A program made the position numbers and the translations under genes. A stretch of DNA of 64,000 nt from Zygnema cylindricum (Eukaryota; Streptophyta; Zygnematophyceae; Zygnematales; Zygnemataceae): the NCBI GenBank assembly GCA_037447655.1, contig JBBHKE010000836.1, positions 62,001-126,000 of the forward strand, read 5' to 3'. Positions within the stretch are counted from its first letter, which is position 1. Each line of letters opens with the position of its first letter. Under the pieces are notes generated by a model. The model had not been told where the DNA came from and ran no database searches. It saw only the letters and a list, made by a program, of their open reading frames with translations. Below are positions 11,293 to 23,862 of this stretch, in pieces.

Positions 11293-12353
11293 TGCAACTT
11301 TGGAACCTCTATAAGACCTTAAAGTAAGCAGCTCACATGAAGCCTCTAGGATAACCCTGACCCCTTTTTCTTTCAGCACGAATAACTACCACCCTCATAA
11401 ACAAAAACATCGACCACCTTCACCCCTGTGAAGGCAAGACTCCCCTGAGTCGATAGCAAAAAGAATCTCTGAATTTGCTCCCTGGCTAGTAAGTTATGGA
11501 GGGTCAAAGTTGACCTTTTGTTTAGAAGCTCTCTAGGAGAGAGGGTCCTATCTACCAATTTTTTTAAGTCCTATCTCTCTTTAAAACTCTATCTACTGGT
11601 GTACGGCACCAATCATATTACACTGCCGTACACAAAAGTAGAGCTGCCGGTGTACTTTATGTATGGATATTATACGATATGGCCTGAATGTTGACACATG
11701 TCATATCCTAATTCGGTCCCGTAATCTCCAAAGATGTCGCGATCCAACGTAATCGTGCCACGTGTCATCCGATTTGGCGATGACCATAAACCGTCGAGAA
11801 TCTCTTCCGCGATCTTGGCTTTCTTTTGGACCGTCCGATCAATGCAAAATTTAATCGTAGCCGTCATAAATGCTTGTGCGGTATTTGTTTCGTAAAAGGA
11901 ACAAAATGCGCGGTACTTGTTTCTTATCCATACCAAAATCCGTACGTTTACATAACTGGATCTATGTAACCGTAAACATCCGCCGTTAAATGAATTTTCC
12001 TAGGTTTTAACATTTAATAATATATCAAACCCAATAGTATGTATCGTAACTTCTAGACTTAACGGTTAAGGCTACTGGCTACCGCTTTCTGACGACCAAT
12101 AGGTACCACAATAAATCGTGGTTCCGCTATTCTTCTTTTGGAAAATAAACCTACCTATCTGTAAATTAACTAATCTATTTCCCGTAAACCGTTTGATAGC
12201 CTAGGTAGCCATGGCTCTAGCTTCCTCTCCAACTTCTCAGTGACTGCAACAAGTGTGGGAGTTGGAGATAGAAGTTAGGGGCAGATTGCCTCGGCTTCTT
12301 TCTATATTCCAATTTAGACCTAGAAAACAATAAAATAACCTTCGATTTCTACA
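11293..12353 (-). repeat. 3' LTR of B1 (family B, 1061 bp)
   Basis: On the minus strand it begins TGTAGAAATCG at 12353, after the purine run AAAATAAGGGGAG (12354-12366), and ends AGTTGCA at 11293. It carries a G-box at 11759-11764 and a degenerate T-arm-like motif near 12102-12122. The left flank CCCCA matches the flank of the LTR at 22797-23862. Confidence 0.92.
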
Positions 12354-12366
12354 CTCCCCTTATTTT

Positions 12367-13980
12367 CTAGTCAATCTTTAATTTCACACCACACTTCTCC
12401 CTGCAAAAAATTAGTTTAGGGGAACGCACAGGTTTGGTCATCATATCTGCTACCATCTCACTCTCTGGTCGGTACTTTAAAATGATTATTTTGTCTTCTA
12501 CCTTCTCTTTAACAAAAATGAGTCTAATGTCCATGGGTTTAGCTTTAAAATGATGTTTAGGGTTGGCAGAAATAGCGATTGCAGCCTGATTATCACAAAA
12601 AAAATTCTGCACACCACTCTTAAGGTGACCAAGCTCACCAAGCAAAGACTTGACCCAAATCAATTCTTTTACAGCAGAGTAAGAGGCCATATAGTCAGCC
12701 TCTATAATGGACTGAGCAATAACCTTTTGCTGTTTGCTACTCCAACAGCAAGCCCCATCACCCACATATAATACATATCCAGAAGTACATCTCTTCATCA
12801 GAGCATCACCATAACTGGCATCACTCCAAGTAGTGATGTGAGTATTCTCCCGACCCAAATGCAACCATAGATCCCTAGTTCCTATCAAATATCTAATGAC
12901 TCTCTTAGCTGCCTCCCAATCCTTTTTAGTGGGAGCTTTAAGACTTCTACTCAGTACTCCTATTGCTGCAACTAAATCCGGTCGGGTACAATTCATAAAA
13001 TAGATTAGGCTTCCCTCTACTTGCCTGTAAGGAATAGTCTGCATGAACTTCTTTTCTTCAGAACTTAATTCCTCATCTAAGACTATGACTCCTTCTTTCT
13101 CACTCCCGTCACTTCCCTTCTTTAACTCCATTAGAGTTGTAGAACTATTAGCTTTATCCATCTGAAATTTTTCCCGCATGTTCCCTATTGCTTCATTTTG
13201 AGTCAATCTTATAATCTTTTTTTCTCGGTCTCTTTCTATTTGAATTCCCAAAATCTATTTTGCTTCCCCCATATCCTTCATTTCAAATCTCCCCTTAAGA
13301 TCGGTTTTCAGTATCTTAATTTTTTCCATTGATTTATTTAAAATAAGCAAATCATCAACATAAATTGCAATAAAAATAAAACCTTCCTCATCTTTGAAAA
13401 CATAGATTGAGTGATCTGAGCTGATCCGGATATTTTCCAGACCGGTAAAAAATCATCAAGCTTCTTATTCTAGTGTCGAGGCGCCTGTTTCAAACCATAA
13501 AGAGATTTAATTAGCCGGCATACCTTAATCTCCTCTCCTTCCTCCACAAACCCTTCGGGTTGTGGCATGAAGATCTCCTCTTCGAATTCTCCATGCAAAA
13601 AGGCTGTCTTGATATCCATCTGGTGCACCTCCATGTCTTCCACTGCTGCTAGACTGAGAAGTATGCGGACAGAGGGAAATCTGACGACCGCGGCAAAAGT
13701 TTCCTCGTAGTTGATTCCTTCTTTCTGTGTAAATCCGTTCGCCACTAATCTAGCTTTGTAATGCTCAATGGTGTTATGCGGTTTCAATTTTAATTTGAAA
13801 ACCCACTTACAACCGATTGGTTTTTGGTTAGGTGGACAGTCCACCAGCTCTTAAGTATTTGCTGCCGTAATTGAGGTCATCTCCCATTGATGGCTGTCTT
13901 CCACCGGTTCTTTTCTGGACAAGTCATCGCCTCTCCATAAGTTTGAGGTTCATCTTGATGAGATAGTTTTTGTTACCTTG
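12367..13980 (-). pseudogene. RT and RNase H of B1
   Basis: The RNase H and late RT part is an open frame of 294 codons at 12367-13251 (IQIERDREKKIIRLTQ, TTWSDASYGD, CDNQAAIAIS, EMVADMMTKP). Upstream RT has [27 protein letters not shown] with its Asp, and YVDDLLIL near 13350 in a disturbed frame. Stops and shifts lie at about 13255, 13470 and 13850. The RNase H end is one of the better kept regions of the window. Confidence 0.9.
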
Positions 13981-15338
13981 TTATTAACGTGTTTTTCTTG
14001 CAATATTTTGCTACTTCTCCTTCCCCTCTCAAAATTTGTGGACGGAATAGATTGTTCTCATGGGTTTCTTTCGAACATTATCGGCTTCTCCCCTATCCCT
14101 TGATTCCGAATCAATTTCCACCACGTCTTGCGCTTCGGGTAGAGTTCTCACTAGAGTTTCCACAGCCGAGTCCTTTTCGGTCTCATTTGTAACTGCAAGA
14201 ATGTCATCTTTTCTAAAACATGGATAGTTAGGAAGCTCAAAGTCATTGAAATTTTCTGACTCAAATCTGATTTTTACTGACTTTGTATACTTGAAGGGAT
14301 CCACAAACTTTCCTTCATCCATAACTACTAGATGTTTTACTAAGATTATAACTTTCCTTTTTAGATCGTAAACTCTATATCCTTTAACATCCTCATTATA
14401 TCCTAATAAGTATTCAAGTTTTCCTTTAGTGTCTAACTTCCAATTAGACCGATCTGTATCTAGACTGAATACTTGACTACCAAAAACCTTTAAGTGAGAT
14501 ATGTCTGGTTTTTTGCCGGTCCATCTCTCATAAGGTGTTTGATCTTTTATAGCTGAGGTAAAAATCCTATTTTGGAGGTAATTAGCGCAGTTCATTGCTT
14601 GAGCCCAAAACATTTTTCCTATCTTCTTATCTGACAACATACTTCTAACATTATCACTTAGTATCCAATTTAATCATTCAGCTACCCCATTCTGTTTCGG
14701 GTTTTCCGGAACTGTCTTTTGGTGTTGAACTCCATCTTCCCTCAAAAAATCCTTAAATTGGTTAGAAGTATACTCTTTACAATTGTCACTCCTTAATCTC
14801 TTGATTGAGGTTTCCTTTAGTTTTTCGCTCCATGCTTTATATTGTCTAAAACAATCTTGAGCTTGTGACTTGTTTTTCAAAAAAAACACCCTAGAATACC
14901 GAGACCAATCATCAATGATAGTCATCATAAATCTTTTCCCCCGTGGTGAGGGCACTTTGGCCGCTCCCCAAATATCTGTGTGTACTAAATCTAGAATTTT
15001 TTCTCCCCTATAGGTGGCTGTTTTGGGAAAGGGCAATCTGTGTGCTTTACCTTGAGCACATCCACTACAATCACTTCGATTCTCACTCTCACTGAACTGA
15101 ATTCCTTCCACCACTCCCGTCTTTTTCATCTCTCTTAGCTTATCTAGATTCACATGCCGAAGCCTCTTATGCCACATCATTATATCATGAACACCAGCAT
15201 TATAAATTTTCTTCTTTTAATTGCTTAAAATCAGCCTAAACATCCCTTGGCTACCTTTTTCAGCGTTGAAATAAACTTCCTCGTCAAAACTAGCAGTAAA
15301 AACTCCTTTCCTACTGCTAGTATCAAAACCCTTATCAT
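13981..15338 (-). pseudogene. Integrase and linker of B1, ending at the gap
   Basis: The integrase reads WHKRLRHVN and CSGCAQGK (zinc-binding region), HTDIWG (first Asp), RSDNCKEY (second Asp, with Gly to Cys beside it) and NGVAE (Glu kept). It is followed by GYRVYDLKRK and an acidic linker. Breaks lie at about 14670, 14029 and 15200. Bases 14965-15338 are identical to 21057-21430 and end exactly at the run of Ns. Confidence 0.88.
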
Positions 15339-15348
15339 NNNNNNNNNN
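15339..15348. other. Assembly gap (10 Ns)
   Basis: Ten N bases separate B1 from unrelated LTR sequence on the other strand. The true size and joining order are unknown. The perfect repeat that ends at the gap suggests that contigs were joined through a repeat. Confidence 0.98.
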
Positions 15349-16136
15349 GTACCGGAAGTTCCACTGCGAACACTTTAGCCTTCGGTACCAAGGAGGAGGG
15401 TAGAAGACACCGTAGGTTTATCACACTGCGGTGCACCGAAATGCACTTCGATAAATATGGATACTATGTAGCCAAACGCCTTAACCATTAAAGCGCTACG
15501 AAACGATGAGCTCATTAGATTTGATACGTACTTAAACATGGACACAACGGCAAATTCACACCAAACTAACTACGAGACGCATATGAAACAATTGATGCAC
15601 GAACGCAAATTTGAACCGTGTAAATTTAATTGATCGGACGGCCGTCGTTGCAGCCGCCACCCGGAATGAGCTTTTGGCGGCCTTTGGAAATAGCTTCACG
15701 TAAAGCCACGTGGCGTCACACTATTTGGATGCCACAGAAGATGGGAGGAGGAACCATGGCTTCCGATTTCACAAGCGTCACCTTGAAGGCCATGTTGTAC
15801 AATGGTCGTACAATAAGTATATCGGCCACTGTACCTTTTGTACTATATAGTTTTTCTATTGGACTAGGGTTTAACAATAGGTAGCTGAGAGTAGTACCTT
15901 CTGTATAAATAGGCTGTCTTTGGCCAACCATAACTAATTGCTCAGGGGAGGGAATTCGGTGATTCTTTTTGTGTTGGACTCAAAGAGAGTCTTGTCCTCA
16001 CAGGGGTGAGGCTGGTCAGAGTCATTGCCTATCAGGGTGGCTGTTATTTTTGGGGAAACCAACGCGGGTTGATGCTATCCAAGTGGCTACTTGTGAACTA
16101 TGCATTCGGTGGGGCAACAGAGCCCACAGAATTTCA
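15349..16136 (+). repeat. Partial 5' LTR of B2
   Basis: Its left edge is lost in the gap. It ends TTTCA at 16136, followed by the altered primer-binding site GGTTTTGGGCCCACC at 16137-16151. It has a G-box (15707-15712), a TATAAATA box (15903) and the family U5 motif CTCAGGGGAG near 15941. The short ORFs here (for example 15630-15884) look accidental. It differs from other family B LTRs, so B2 is probably an older lineage. Confidence 0.75.
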
Positions 16137-17398
16137 GGTTTTGGGCCCACCACCTACAGTGGCCATAAAGGATAGTTCAATCGTTATCTATAAGGGAAAA
16201 TGAGGAGGACAACCAAATGAACAAGGAATGGGAGCTCTAAAGACAGGCGTTTGTCACTTTTGCAGAACACCGGGACATTACATGGCTGATTGCACCAAAT
16301 TGGAAGAATTAAGTATTAAATACGGGCAGGTGAACAGCAACAAAGAGGAGATGGAAAGCTTCTCCACAATAAGAAAGGAGATAATGAAGTGGAAATACCA
16401 AGGAAGCAAAATTGTGCATCTGGAGGTAAGATGGAACCCTCGGAGGAAGGGTGGATCATCGATTCAGGAGCATCTATGCATATGTGCAAAGACAAAAGGT
16501 GGTTTACAAAGTTGAGGAAAATTCCCACTGTTGAGATAGAATATGGGGATGGTAGAGTTGTGACTACAAACCTTGTAGGATCAGTGGATCTAAAGGTCAT
16601 AGTTGAAGGGAAAGTCTCCATTGTCACTCTTTCAGATGTGCTATATATACCACAGCTTAGCAAAAATCTGATCTCTACAGCTGTCTTAGATGAGAAAGAT
16701 TTCGTCACAAGAACTAAGAAAGGAAGGTTCACTGCTAGTTTTAATGGTGAGGTCTATTTCATAGCTAAAAAAGGTAGCCAGGGAATGTTCATAATTGTAC
16801 TTTGCAATGAAAAGAAAGGTGCCATCTACTCTTGTATAAGAGATATGATGTTGTGGCATAAGAGATTTGGATATATGCATCTAGATAGATTAAGAGAAAT
16901 GAAGACCAAAGGAATAGTGGATGGGATAAAGTTTGAGGAATCCGAAATGGTAGATGATTGTAGTGGTTGTGCACAAGGGAAGATCCACAGACTTTTTTTC
17001 CCAAAGGTTGCCACTTATAGGAAAGAGAAGATCTTGGAGCTTGTATACACAGATGAGTGGGGACTAGCGAGATATCTCTCACACGAGGGAAAAGTTATAT
17101 GCTGACGATCACTGATGATTAGTCTAGATTTACTAAGGTATACTTCATTAATCATACGTTAGAAGTGTTGCAGTACTTTAAGGAATATAAAGTTTAGAGT
17201 GAGAAACTTCATGAGACCTCCATAAAAGAAGTAAGAAGTGATAATGGGGGAGAGTACACCTTAAATGAGTTTAAAGAGTTTTTAATAAACGAAGGAATTC
17301 ATCTTCAGAAAAATTGTTCCCGATAATATGGAGCTAAATGGAGTAGCCAAAAGACTAAATAAAACACTTGGTGATATGTCAAGGAGTATGCTAACTAA
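16137..17398 (+). pseudogene. B2: short gag, protease and start of integrase
   Basis: After the primer-binding site gag has lost about 1.1 kb. The N-terminal residues (GPPPTVAIKD) pass almost at once to a zinc knuckle (CHFCRTPGHYMADC, about 16255). A protease with Asp-Ser-Gly (IIDSGASMHMC) and the pre-integrase (LWHKRFGYMHLDRL) form an open frame at 16389-17105. The first integrase Asp is kept in YTDEWG. Stops at about 17118 and 17195 follow. The element is cut at 17398 by the LTR of B3. Confidence 0.83.
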
Positions 17399-18455
17399 TG
17401 CAACTCTGAGACCTCCATAGGACCTGAGAGTAAGCAGCTCACACGAAGCCTCTAGGATAACCCTGACCCCTTTGTCTTTCAGCACCAATAAAAGCCACCC
17501 TAGAAAACAAAAGCTTTCACCACCTTCACCCGTGTGAAGGCAAGACTCCCCTGAGTTGATAGCAAAAAGAATCTCTGAATTTTCTCCCCTGAGTAGTAAG
17601 TTATGGAGGGTCAATGTTGACCTTTTGTACAAAAGCTCTCTGGGAGAGAGGGTCCTATCTACCAATTTTTCTAAGTCCTATCTCTCTCACAAACTCTATC
17701 TACTGGTGTACGGCACCAATCATATTACACTGCCGTACATAAAGTACAGCTGTCGGTGTACTTTATATACGGAATTTGTACAACATGGCCTAAATGTCGA
17801 CACATGTTATATCTGGATTCGGTCCCGTAATTCCCGAAGCGATCCAACGTAATCGTGCCACGTGTCATCGGATGTGGCGATGACCACAAACCGCCGAGAA
17901 TCTCTTCTGCGATCTCGGCTTTATTTTCGGCCGTCCGATTGAATGCAAATTTCAATCGTAGCTGTCATGAATGCTTGTGCGGTATTTGTTTCGTAAAAGA
18001 AACAAAATGCGCGGTACTTGTTTCTTGTCCATACCAAAATCCGTACGTTTACATAAAAATATCTATGTAACCGTAAACATTCGCCGTTAAATGAATTTTC
18101 CTACGTGTTAACATTTAAATAAATATTAAACCCAATAGTTTGTATTGTACTTTTAGACTTAATGGCTAAGGCTATCGGCTACCGGCGTTCTGACGGTCGG
18201 CAGGTACCAGGATCAAATCCTGTTAGCGACATAGACCTTTTAGTAAATAAACCTACCTATCAGTAAATTAACTAATCTATTTCCCGTTAACCTCTTGATA
18301 GCCTAGGTAGCCATGGCTCTAGCTTACTCTCCAACTTCTGAGTGACTGCAACAAGTGTGGGAGTTGGAGAGAGAAGTTAGAGGCAGACTTCCTCGGCTTC
18401 TTTCTATATTCCAATTTAGACCTAGAAAACAATAAAATAACCATCGATTTCTACA
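17399..18455 (-). repeat. 3' LTR of B3 (1057 bp)
   Basis: On the minus strand it begins TGTAGAAATCG at 18455 after the purine tract (18456-18468) and ends AGTTGCA at 17399. It has a G-box (17859-17864) and a T-arm-like motif (18203-18223). It lies in the integrase of B2. The left flank ACTAA does not match the flank of the LTR at 22797-23862 (CCCCA). Confidence 0.9.
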
Positions 18456-18468
18456 CTCCCCTTATTTT

Positions 18469-20092
18469 TTAGTCAATCTTTAATTTAAGACCACACTTCT
18501 CCTTGCCGAAAATTAGTTAAGGGGAAGGCACAGGTTTTGTCATCATATCTACTACCATCTCGCTATCTAGTCTATACACTAAACTGAATTTTTTTTTTCT
18601 ATTTTCTCTCTAACAAAGCTGAGTCTAATGTCCATGTGTTTAGCTTTAAAATGAGGTTTAGGATTGGCAAAAATAACGATTGCAGCCTGATTATCACAAT
18701 TTTTTTTTTGCACACCACTCTTAAGGTGACCAAGCTCACCAAGCAAAGACTTGACCCACATCAATTATTTTACAGCAGAGCAAGAGGCCATATAATCAAC
18801 CTCCATGGTGGAATGAGCAAAAACCTTGTGCTGTTTGCTACTCCAACAGCAAGCCCCATCACCCACTTATAATACATATCCAAAAGTACACCTCCTCATC
18901 GGAGCATCATCATAACTGGCATCACACAGAGTAGTGATGTCAGTATTCTCCCCACCCAAATGCAACCATAGATCCCTAGTTCCTATCAAATATCTAAGGA
19001 CTCTCTTAGTTGCCTCCTAATCCTTCTTAATGGGAGCATTTAGACTTCTACTCAACACTCCTACAACTGCAGTTAAATCCGGCCGTGTATAATTCATAAA
19101 ATAGATTAGGCTTCCCACTACTTGCCTGTAAGGAATAGTCTGCATGAACTTCTGTTCTTCAGGACTTTATTCCTCATCTAAGACTATGACTCCTTCTTCC
19201 TCACTCCCCTCACTTCCCTTCTTTAACCCCATTGGAGTTGTACAACTATTAGCTTTATCCATCTGAAATTTTTCCTGCATGTTCGCTATTGCTTCTTTTT
19301 GAGTCGATCTTATAATCTTTCTTTCTTGGTCTCTTTCTACTTGAATTCCCAAAATATATTTTGCTTCTCCCATATCCTTCATTTCAAATCTTCGGTTTTC
19401 AGTTTATTAATTTTTTCCATTGATTTACTTAAAACAAGTAAATCATCAACATAAATTGCAATAAATATAATACCTTCCTCATTTTCAAAAACATAGATTG
19501 AGTGATCTGAGCTGATCCGGATATATCCCAGACCGGTAAGAAACTCATCAAGTTTCTTATTCCATTGTCGAGGCGCGTGTTTCAAACCGTAAAGGGATTT
19601 AATCAGTCGGCATACCTTACAGTCCTCTCCTTTCTCCACAAATCCTTCGTGTTGTTGCATGAAGATCTCCTCTTCCAATTCTCCATGCAAAAAGGTTGTC
19701 TTGATGTCCATCTGGTGCACCTCCATGTCTTCCGCTTCTGCTAGACTGAGAAGTATGCAGACGGAGGGAAATCTGACGACCGGGGCAAAGGTTTCCTCGT
19801 AGTCGATTCCTTCTTTCTGTGTAAATCGTTTTGCCACTAATCGGGCTTTGTAAGGCTCAATGGTGTTATCCGGGTTCAGTTTTAATTTGAAAACCCACTT
19901 ACAACCGTTTGGTTTTCAGTTAGGTGGACAGTCCACTAGCTCCCAAGTATCGGGTGCCATAATTGAGGCCATCTCCTCATTGATGGATGTCTTCCACCGG
20001 TGCCTTTTTAAAAAAGTCATCGCCTCTCCATAAGTTTGAGGTTCATCTTGATGAGATAGTTTTGTTACCTTGTTATTAACTTGTTTTTTTGG
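18469..20092 (-). pseudogene. RT and RNase H of B3
   Basis: RT motifs are [14 protein letters not shown] (motif A Asp), [27 protein letters not shown] near 19450 and KYILGIQVERD. RNase H fragments include the CDNQAA region near 18690 and KHMDIRL. Many stops and shifts occur, for example near 19379, 19165, 19020 and 18590, including a T-rich expansion at 18585-18597. Decay is more advanced than in B1. Confidence 0.87.
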
Positions 20093-21644
20093 TTATCTTT
20101 TACTACTTCTCCTCCCCTCCTCAAAATTTGTGGCCGGAATAGATGGTTCTCGTGGGTTCTTTCGAACAATCTCGTTTTCTCCCCTATCCATTGATTCCGA
20201 ATCAATTTCCATCACGTCTTTCGCTTTGGGTAGAGTTGTCAATGGAGTTTCCGCAGCTGAGTCCTTTTCGGTCTGATTTGTACCTGCAAGAATACCATCT
20301 TCTCTAAAACTTGGATAGTTAGGAAGTTCAAAGTCATCGGAATTTTTTGACTCAAATCTGATTTTTACTAACTTTGTATGCTTGAAAGGATCTACGGACT
20401 TTCCTTCATCCATAACTACTAGATGCTTTACTAAGATTATATCTTCCCTTTTTAGATCATAAACTCTATATCCTTTAACATCCTCATCATATCCTAATAA
20501 GTATCCCGATTTTCCTTTAGGATCTAGCTTCCAATTAGACCGATCTATATCTAGACTGAATACTTGATTGCCGAAAACCTTTAAGAAGTTATGTCTGGAT
20601 TCCAACTTGTCTATCTCTCATAAGGTGTTTGATCTTCTATAGCTGAAGTAAGAACTCTATTTTTGAGGTAATTAGCACAGTTCATTGCTTCGGCCCAAAA
20701 CCTTTTTCCTATCTTCTTATCTGACAACATACTTCTAGCACGATCACTTAGTGTCCTATTTAATCTTTCAGCTACCCCATTCTGTTCTGGGTTTTACTGG
20801 AACTGTCTTTTGGTGTTGGACTCGATCTTCCCTCAAAAAATCCTCAAAGTGGCTAGAAGTATACTCTCCACCATTGTCAGTCCTTACTCTCTTGATTGGA
20901 GTTTCATGGAGTTTTTCCCTCCATGCTTTATATTGTCTAAAACAATCTTGAGCTTCTGACTTGTTTTTCAAGAAATACACCCTGGAATAGCGAGACTAAT
21001 CATCAGTGATAGTCATCATAAATCTCTTCCCCCCCTGGTGAGGGCACTTTGGACAGTCCCCAAATATCTGTGTGTACTAAATCTAGAATTTTTTCTCCCC
21101 TATAGGTGGCTGTTTTGGGAAAGGGCAATCTGTGTGCTTTACCTTGAGCACATCCACTACAATCACTTCGATTCTCACTCTCACTGAACTGAATTCCTTC
21201 CACCACTCCCGTCTTTTTCATCTCTCTTAGCTTATCTAGATTCACATGCCGAAGCCTCTTATGCCACATCATTATATCATGAACACCAGCATTATAAATT
21301 TTCTTCTTTTAATTGCTTAAAATCAGCCTAAACATCCCTTGGCTACCTTTTTCAGCGTTGAAATAAACTTCCTCGTCAAAACTAGCAGTAAAAACTCCTT
21401 TCCTACTGCTAGTATCAAAACCCTTATCATCTAATAGAGACGTAGAGATGAGGTTTTTAATCTGCTCCGGAATAAGCAATACATCGCAGAATGTAACTAT
21501 GGATGTCTTTCCTTCTACCAACACTTTCAGATCGACCGATCCTACAAGTGTAGTAATGTGTATCCTCCCATCCCTGTACTGTATCTCTATGGTGAGAATA
21601 TTTCTTATCTTAGTGAATAGGTGTTTATCCTTACACATGTGCAT
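20093..21644 (-). pseudogene. Protease tail, integrase and linker of B3
   Basis: In minus-strand order are a protease remnant (MHMCKDKHLF), the pre-integrase region, the integrase (WHKRLRHVN, CSGCAQGK, HTDIWG, RTDNGGEY with the second Asp), the third motif in a shifted frame near 20770, and the linker (NWKLDPKGKSGYLLGYDEDVKGYRVYD, split between positions 20400-20550). Breaks lie at about 21305, 21000, 20765 and 20605. Bases 21057-21430 equal 14965-15338 exactly. Confidence 0.85.
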
Positions 21645-22816
21645 GGAGGCACCTGAATCTACAATCCAGCCTACTTCACCTTTCTATCCACCGAAAGCAC
21701 ATTTATGCTTTCGTGGAATTTCTACCTCGTTTGTTGCTTCCAATTCCTCATCCAATATGAGCTCATTGTCCTCATCTTCCGATTCCACCTCATGTACCTG
21801 TGTCACAAGGGCCTTTTTCTTTCCTCGACATGTTCCACCGGTCTTCCCCTCTTCTAACCGAAGCTTGGTTACCTTAGTGCACTCCGCCATATAGTGCCTT
21901 GGTTTCTTATAGAAATGACATAAACCCTTGGGAGCCCTTGGTCCGAACTCGTCGGTCTGATTTTTCTGCTCCCCCTCTCTGTAATTTCCGACCGGTCTCC
22001 GCAAATCCTTGTTCCTCCAGTTGATCCCAGCTACCAAGGCTTGCCCACTCTTTCCTCCCCTTCGGATCTCAATTGTATTCTCCCGAACGAGAATCATTCC
22101 TACCACTGAGTTCCATATCCACCTTGAGTATGGCAAGTCCTGCACACAGTTGATTATGTTCTTCAACTCATTGGGTAACTTCATCAGTAGACAGTTAACC
22201 TTTTCTTTTTCACTAAAATCGTTTCTAGTACTCTCTAGCTCCATGAAAAGTGAAGCAAGCTCATTGCAAAAATCCAACATCTTCCCCCCTTTGTATATAT
22301 ACTCCTTAATTTTTTGATCAGCCAACTGTAGTTGCTGAATCGTACCACTTCGAACATCTTTATGAGAGTCATCCAAAGATCGGATGCCCTTTCTACCTGC
22401 AAATGAGGACATGCTAGTCCTTGGGTAAGATGGCGGAGGATGAAGTGCTTTGTCGCCATATTGTTGAAGTCCCAGGTATCAATATCATTCTCCTCTTTCC
22501 TCGGAATAGGTGACATGAATGCCGAACTAGTTGCTATTGGTGTAGTCGTCTCCTTCTCCTTTCCTTTGTCCACCACCTCTCCTTCCTTTGTCTCCTCCGT
22601 TGAAGATGGATCTGCATCTCTAATGAATCTACCTCTTGTAAACCCTGGAGGTATCCCAAGATTGGAAGGACGCCTCACCCGTCCAATCACTATTCCCCAT
22701 AAAAGTTTCTCACATAAAGCTCCGTTCATCATACTTTCTCAGTATATGAAGCCAACTCCATTCAATATGGGCACCCTAGATGGTGGGTTTATAACGTACA
22801 ACTCTAAGACCTCCAT
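21645..22816 (-). pseudogene. Gag of B3
   Basis: The frame opens at the ATG at 22816 inside the LTR. The following Met codon in the primer-binding site is now ATA (the site reads GTTATAAACCCACC, 22782-22796), so the site is probably inactive. The gag core has SRWIWNSVVGMILVREN and a zinc knuckle whose second Cys is Tyr (CHFYKKPRHYMAEC). A frameshift near 22330 splits it. An acidic tract (DEDNELILDEELE) follows before the protease. Confidence 0.86.
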
Positions 22817-23862
22817 AGGACCTCAGAGTAAGCAGCTCACACGAAGCCTCTAGGAAAACATTAACCCCCTTTGTCTTTTTGCACGAATAACTACCACCTT
22901 GGCAAACAAAAATTCTGACCACCTTCACTTCTGTGAAGGGAAGACTCGCGTGAGTCAATAGCAAAAAGAATCTCTGAATTTGCTCCCCTGAGTAGTAAGT
23001 TATGGAGGGTCAAAGTTGACCTTTTGTACAGAAGCTCTCTGGAAGAGAGGGTCCTATCTACCAATTTTTCTAAGTCTTATCTCTCTCTTAAACTCTATCT
23101 ATTGGTGTACGGCACCAATTATATTACACTGCCGTACACAAAAGTACAGCAGCCGGTGTACTTTATGTACGGATATTGTATGACATGGCCTAAATGTCGA
23201 CACATGTCATATGCGAATTCGGTCCCGTAATCCCCGGAGATGCTGCGATCCAACACAATCGTGCCACGTGTCATCCGATTTGGCGAGGACCACAAACCGC
23301 CGATAATCTCTTCCGCGATCTCGGCTTTCTTTTTGGCCCTCCGATTGAATGCAGATTTCAATCGTAGCCGTCTTAAATGCTTGTGCGGTATTTGTTTCGT
23401 AAAAGGAACAAAATGCGCGGTAGTTGTTTCTTATCCATACCGAAATCCATACGTTTACATAACTGGATCTATGTAACTGAAAACATCCGCCGTTAAATGA
23501 ATTTTCCTACGTGTTAACATTTAAATAGATATCAAACCCAACAGTATGTATCGTAACTTCTATTCTTAACAGTTAAAGCTATCGGCTTCTACCGTTTTGA
23601 CGACCAGCAGGTACCATGATCAAATCGTGGTTCCGCTATACTCCTTTTGGTAAATAAACCTACCTATTTGTAAATCAACTAATCTATTTCCCGTAAACCT
23701 CTGGATAGCCTAGGTAGCCATGGCTCTAGCTTCCTCTCCAACTTCTCATTGACTGCAACAAGTGTGGGAGTTGGAGAGAGAAGTTAGAGGCAGACTGCCT
23801 CGGCTTCTTTCTATATTCCAATTTAGACTTAGAAAATAAAAAAATAACCATCAATTTCTACA
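22797..23862 (-). repeat. 5' LTR of B3 (or of the combined B1/B3 element), 1066 bp
   Basis: It begins TGTAGAAATTG at 23862 and ends at 22797 with TA in place of CA. G-box at 23265-23270, T-arm-like motif at 23610-23630. The right flank CCCCA (23863-23867) equals the left flank of the B1 LTR at 11288-11292, and both flanks lie in A2 integrase. This pairs the LTR with 11293-12353 and not with 17399-18455. Confidence 0.9.

Noticed and set aside
11038-11379. Single ORF that seems to fuse a new N-terminus to integrase
   Set aside because: The first 29 or so codons are LTR sequence of B1; the boundary at 11292/11293 is an insertion site, not a gene fusion.
12050-12130. Functional tRNA gene in an LTR
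   Set aside because: Only a T-arm-like part is clear, no acceptor stem pairs, and the B-box is degenerate in this copy.
15630-15931. ORFs on both strands after the gap
   Set aside because: They overlap each other inside LTR sequence with a TATA box and G-box, and no protein motif is visible.
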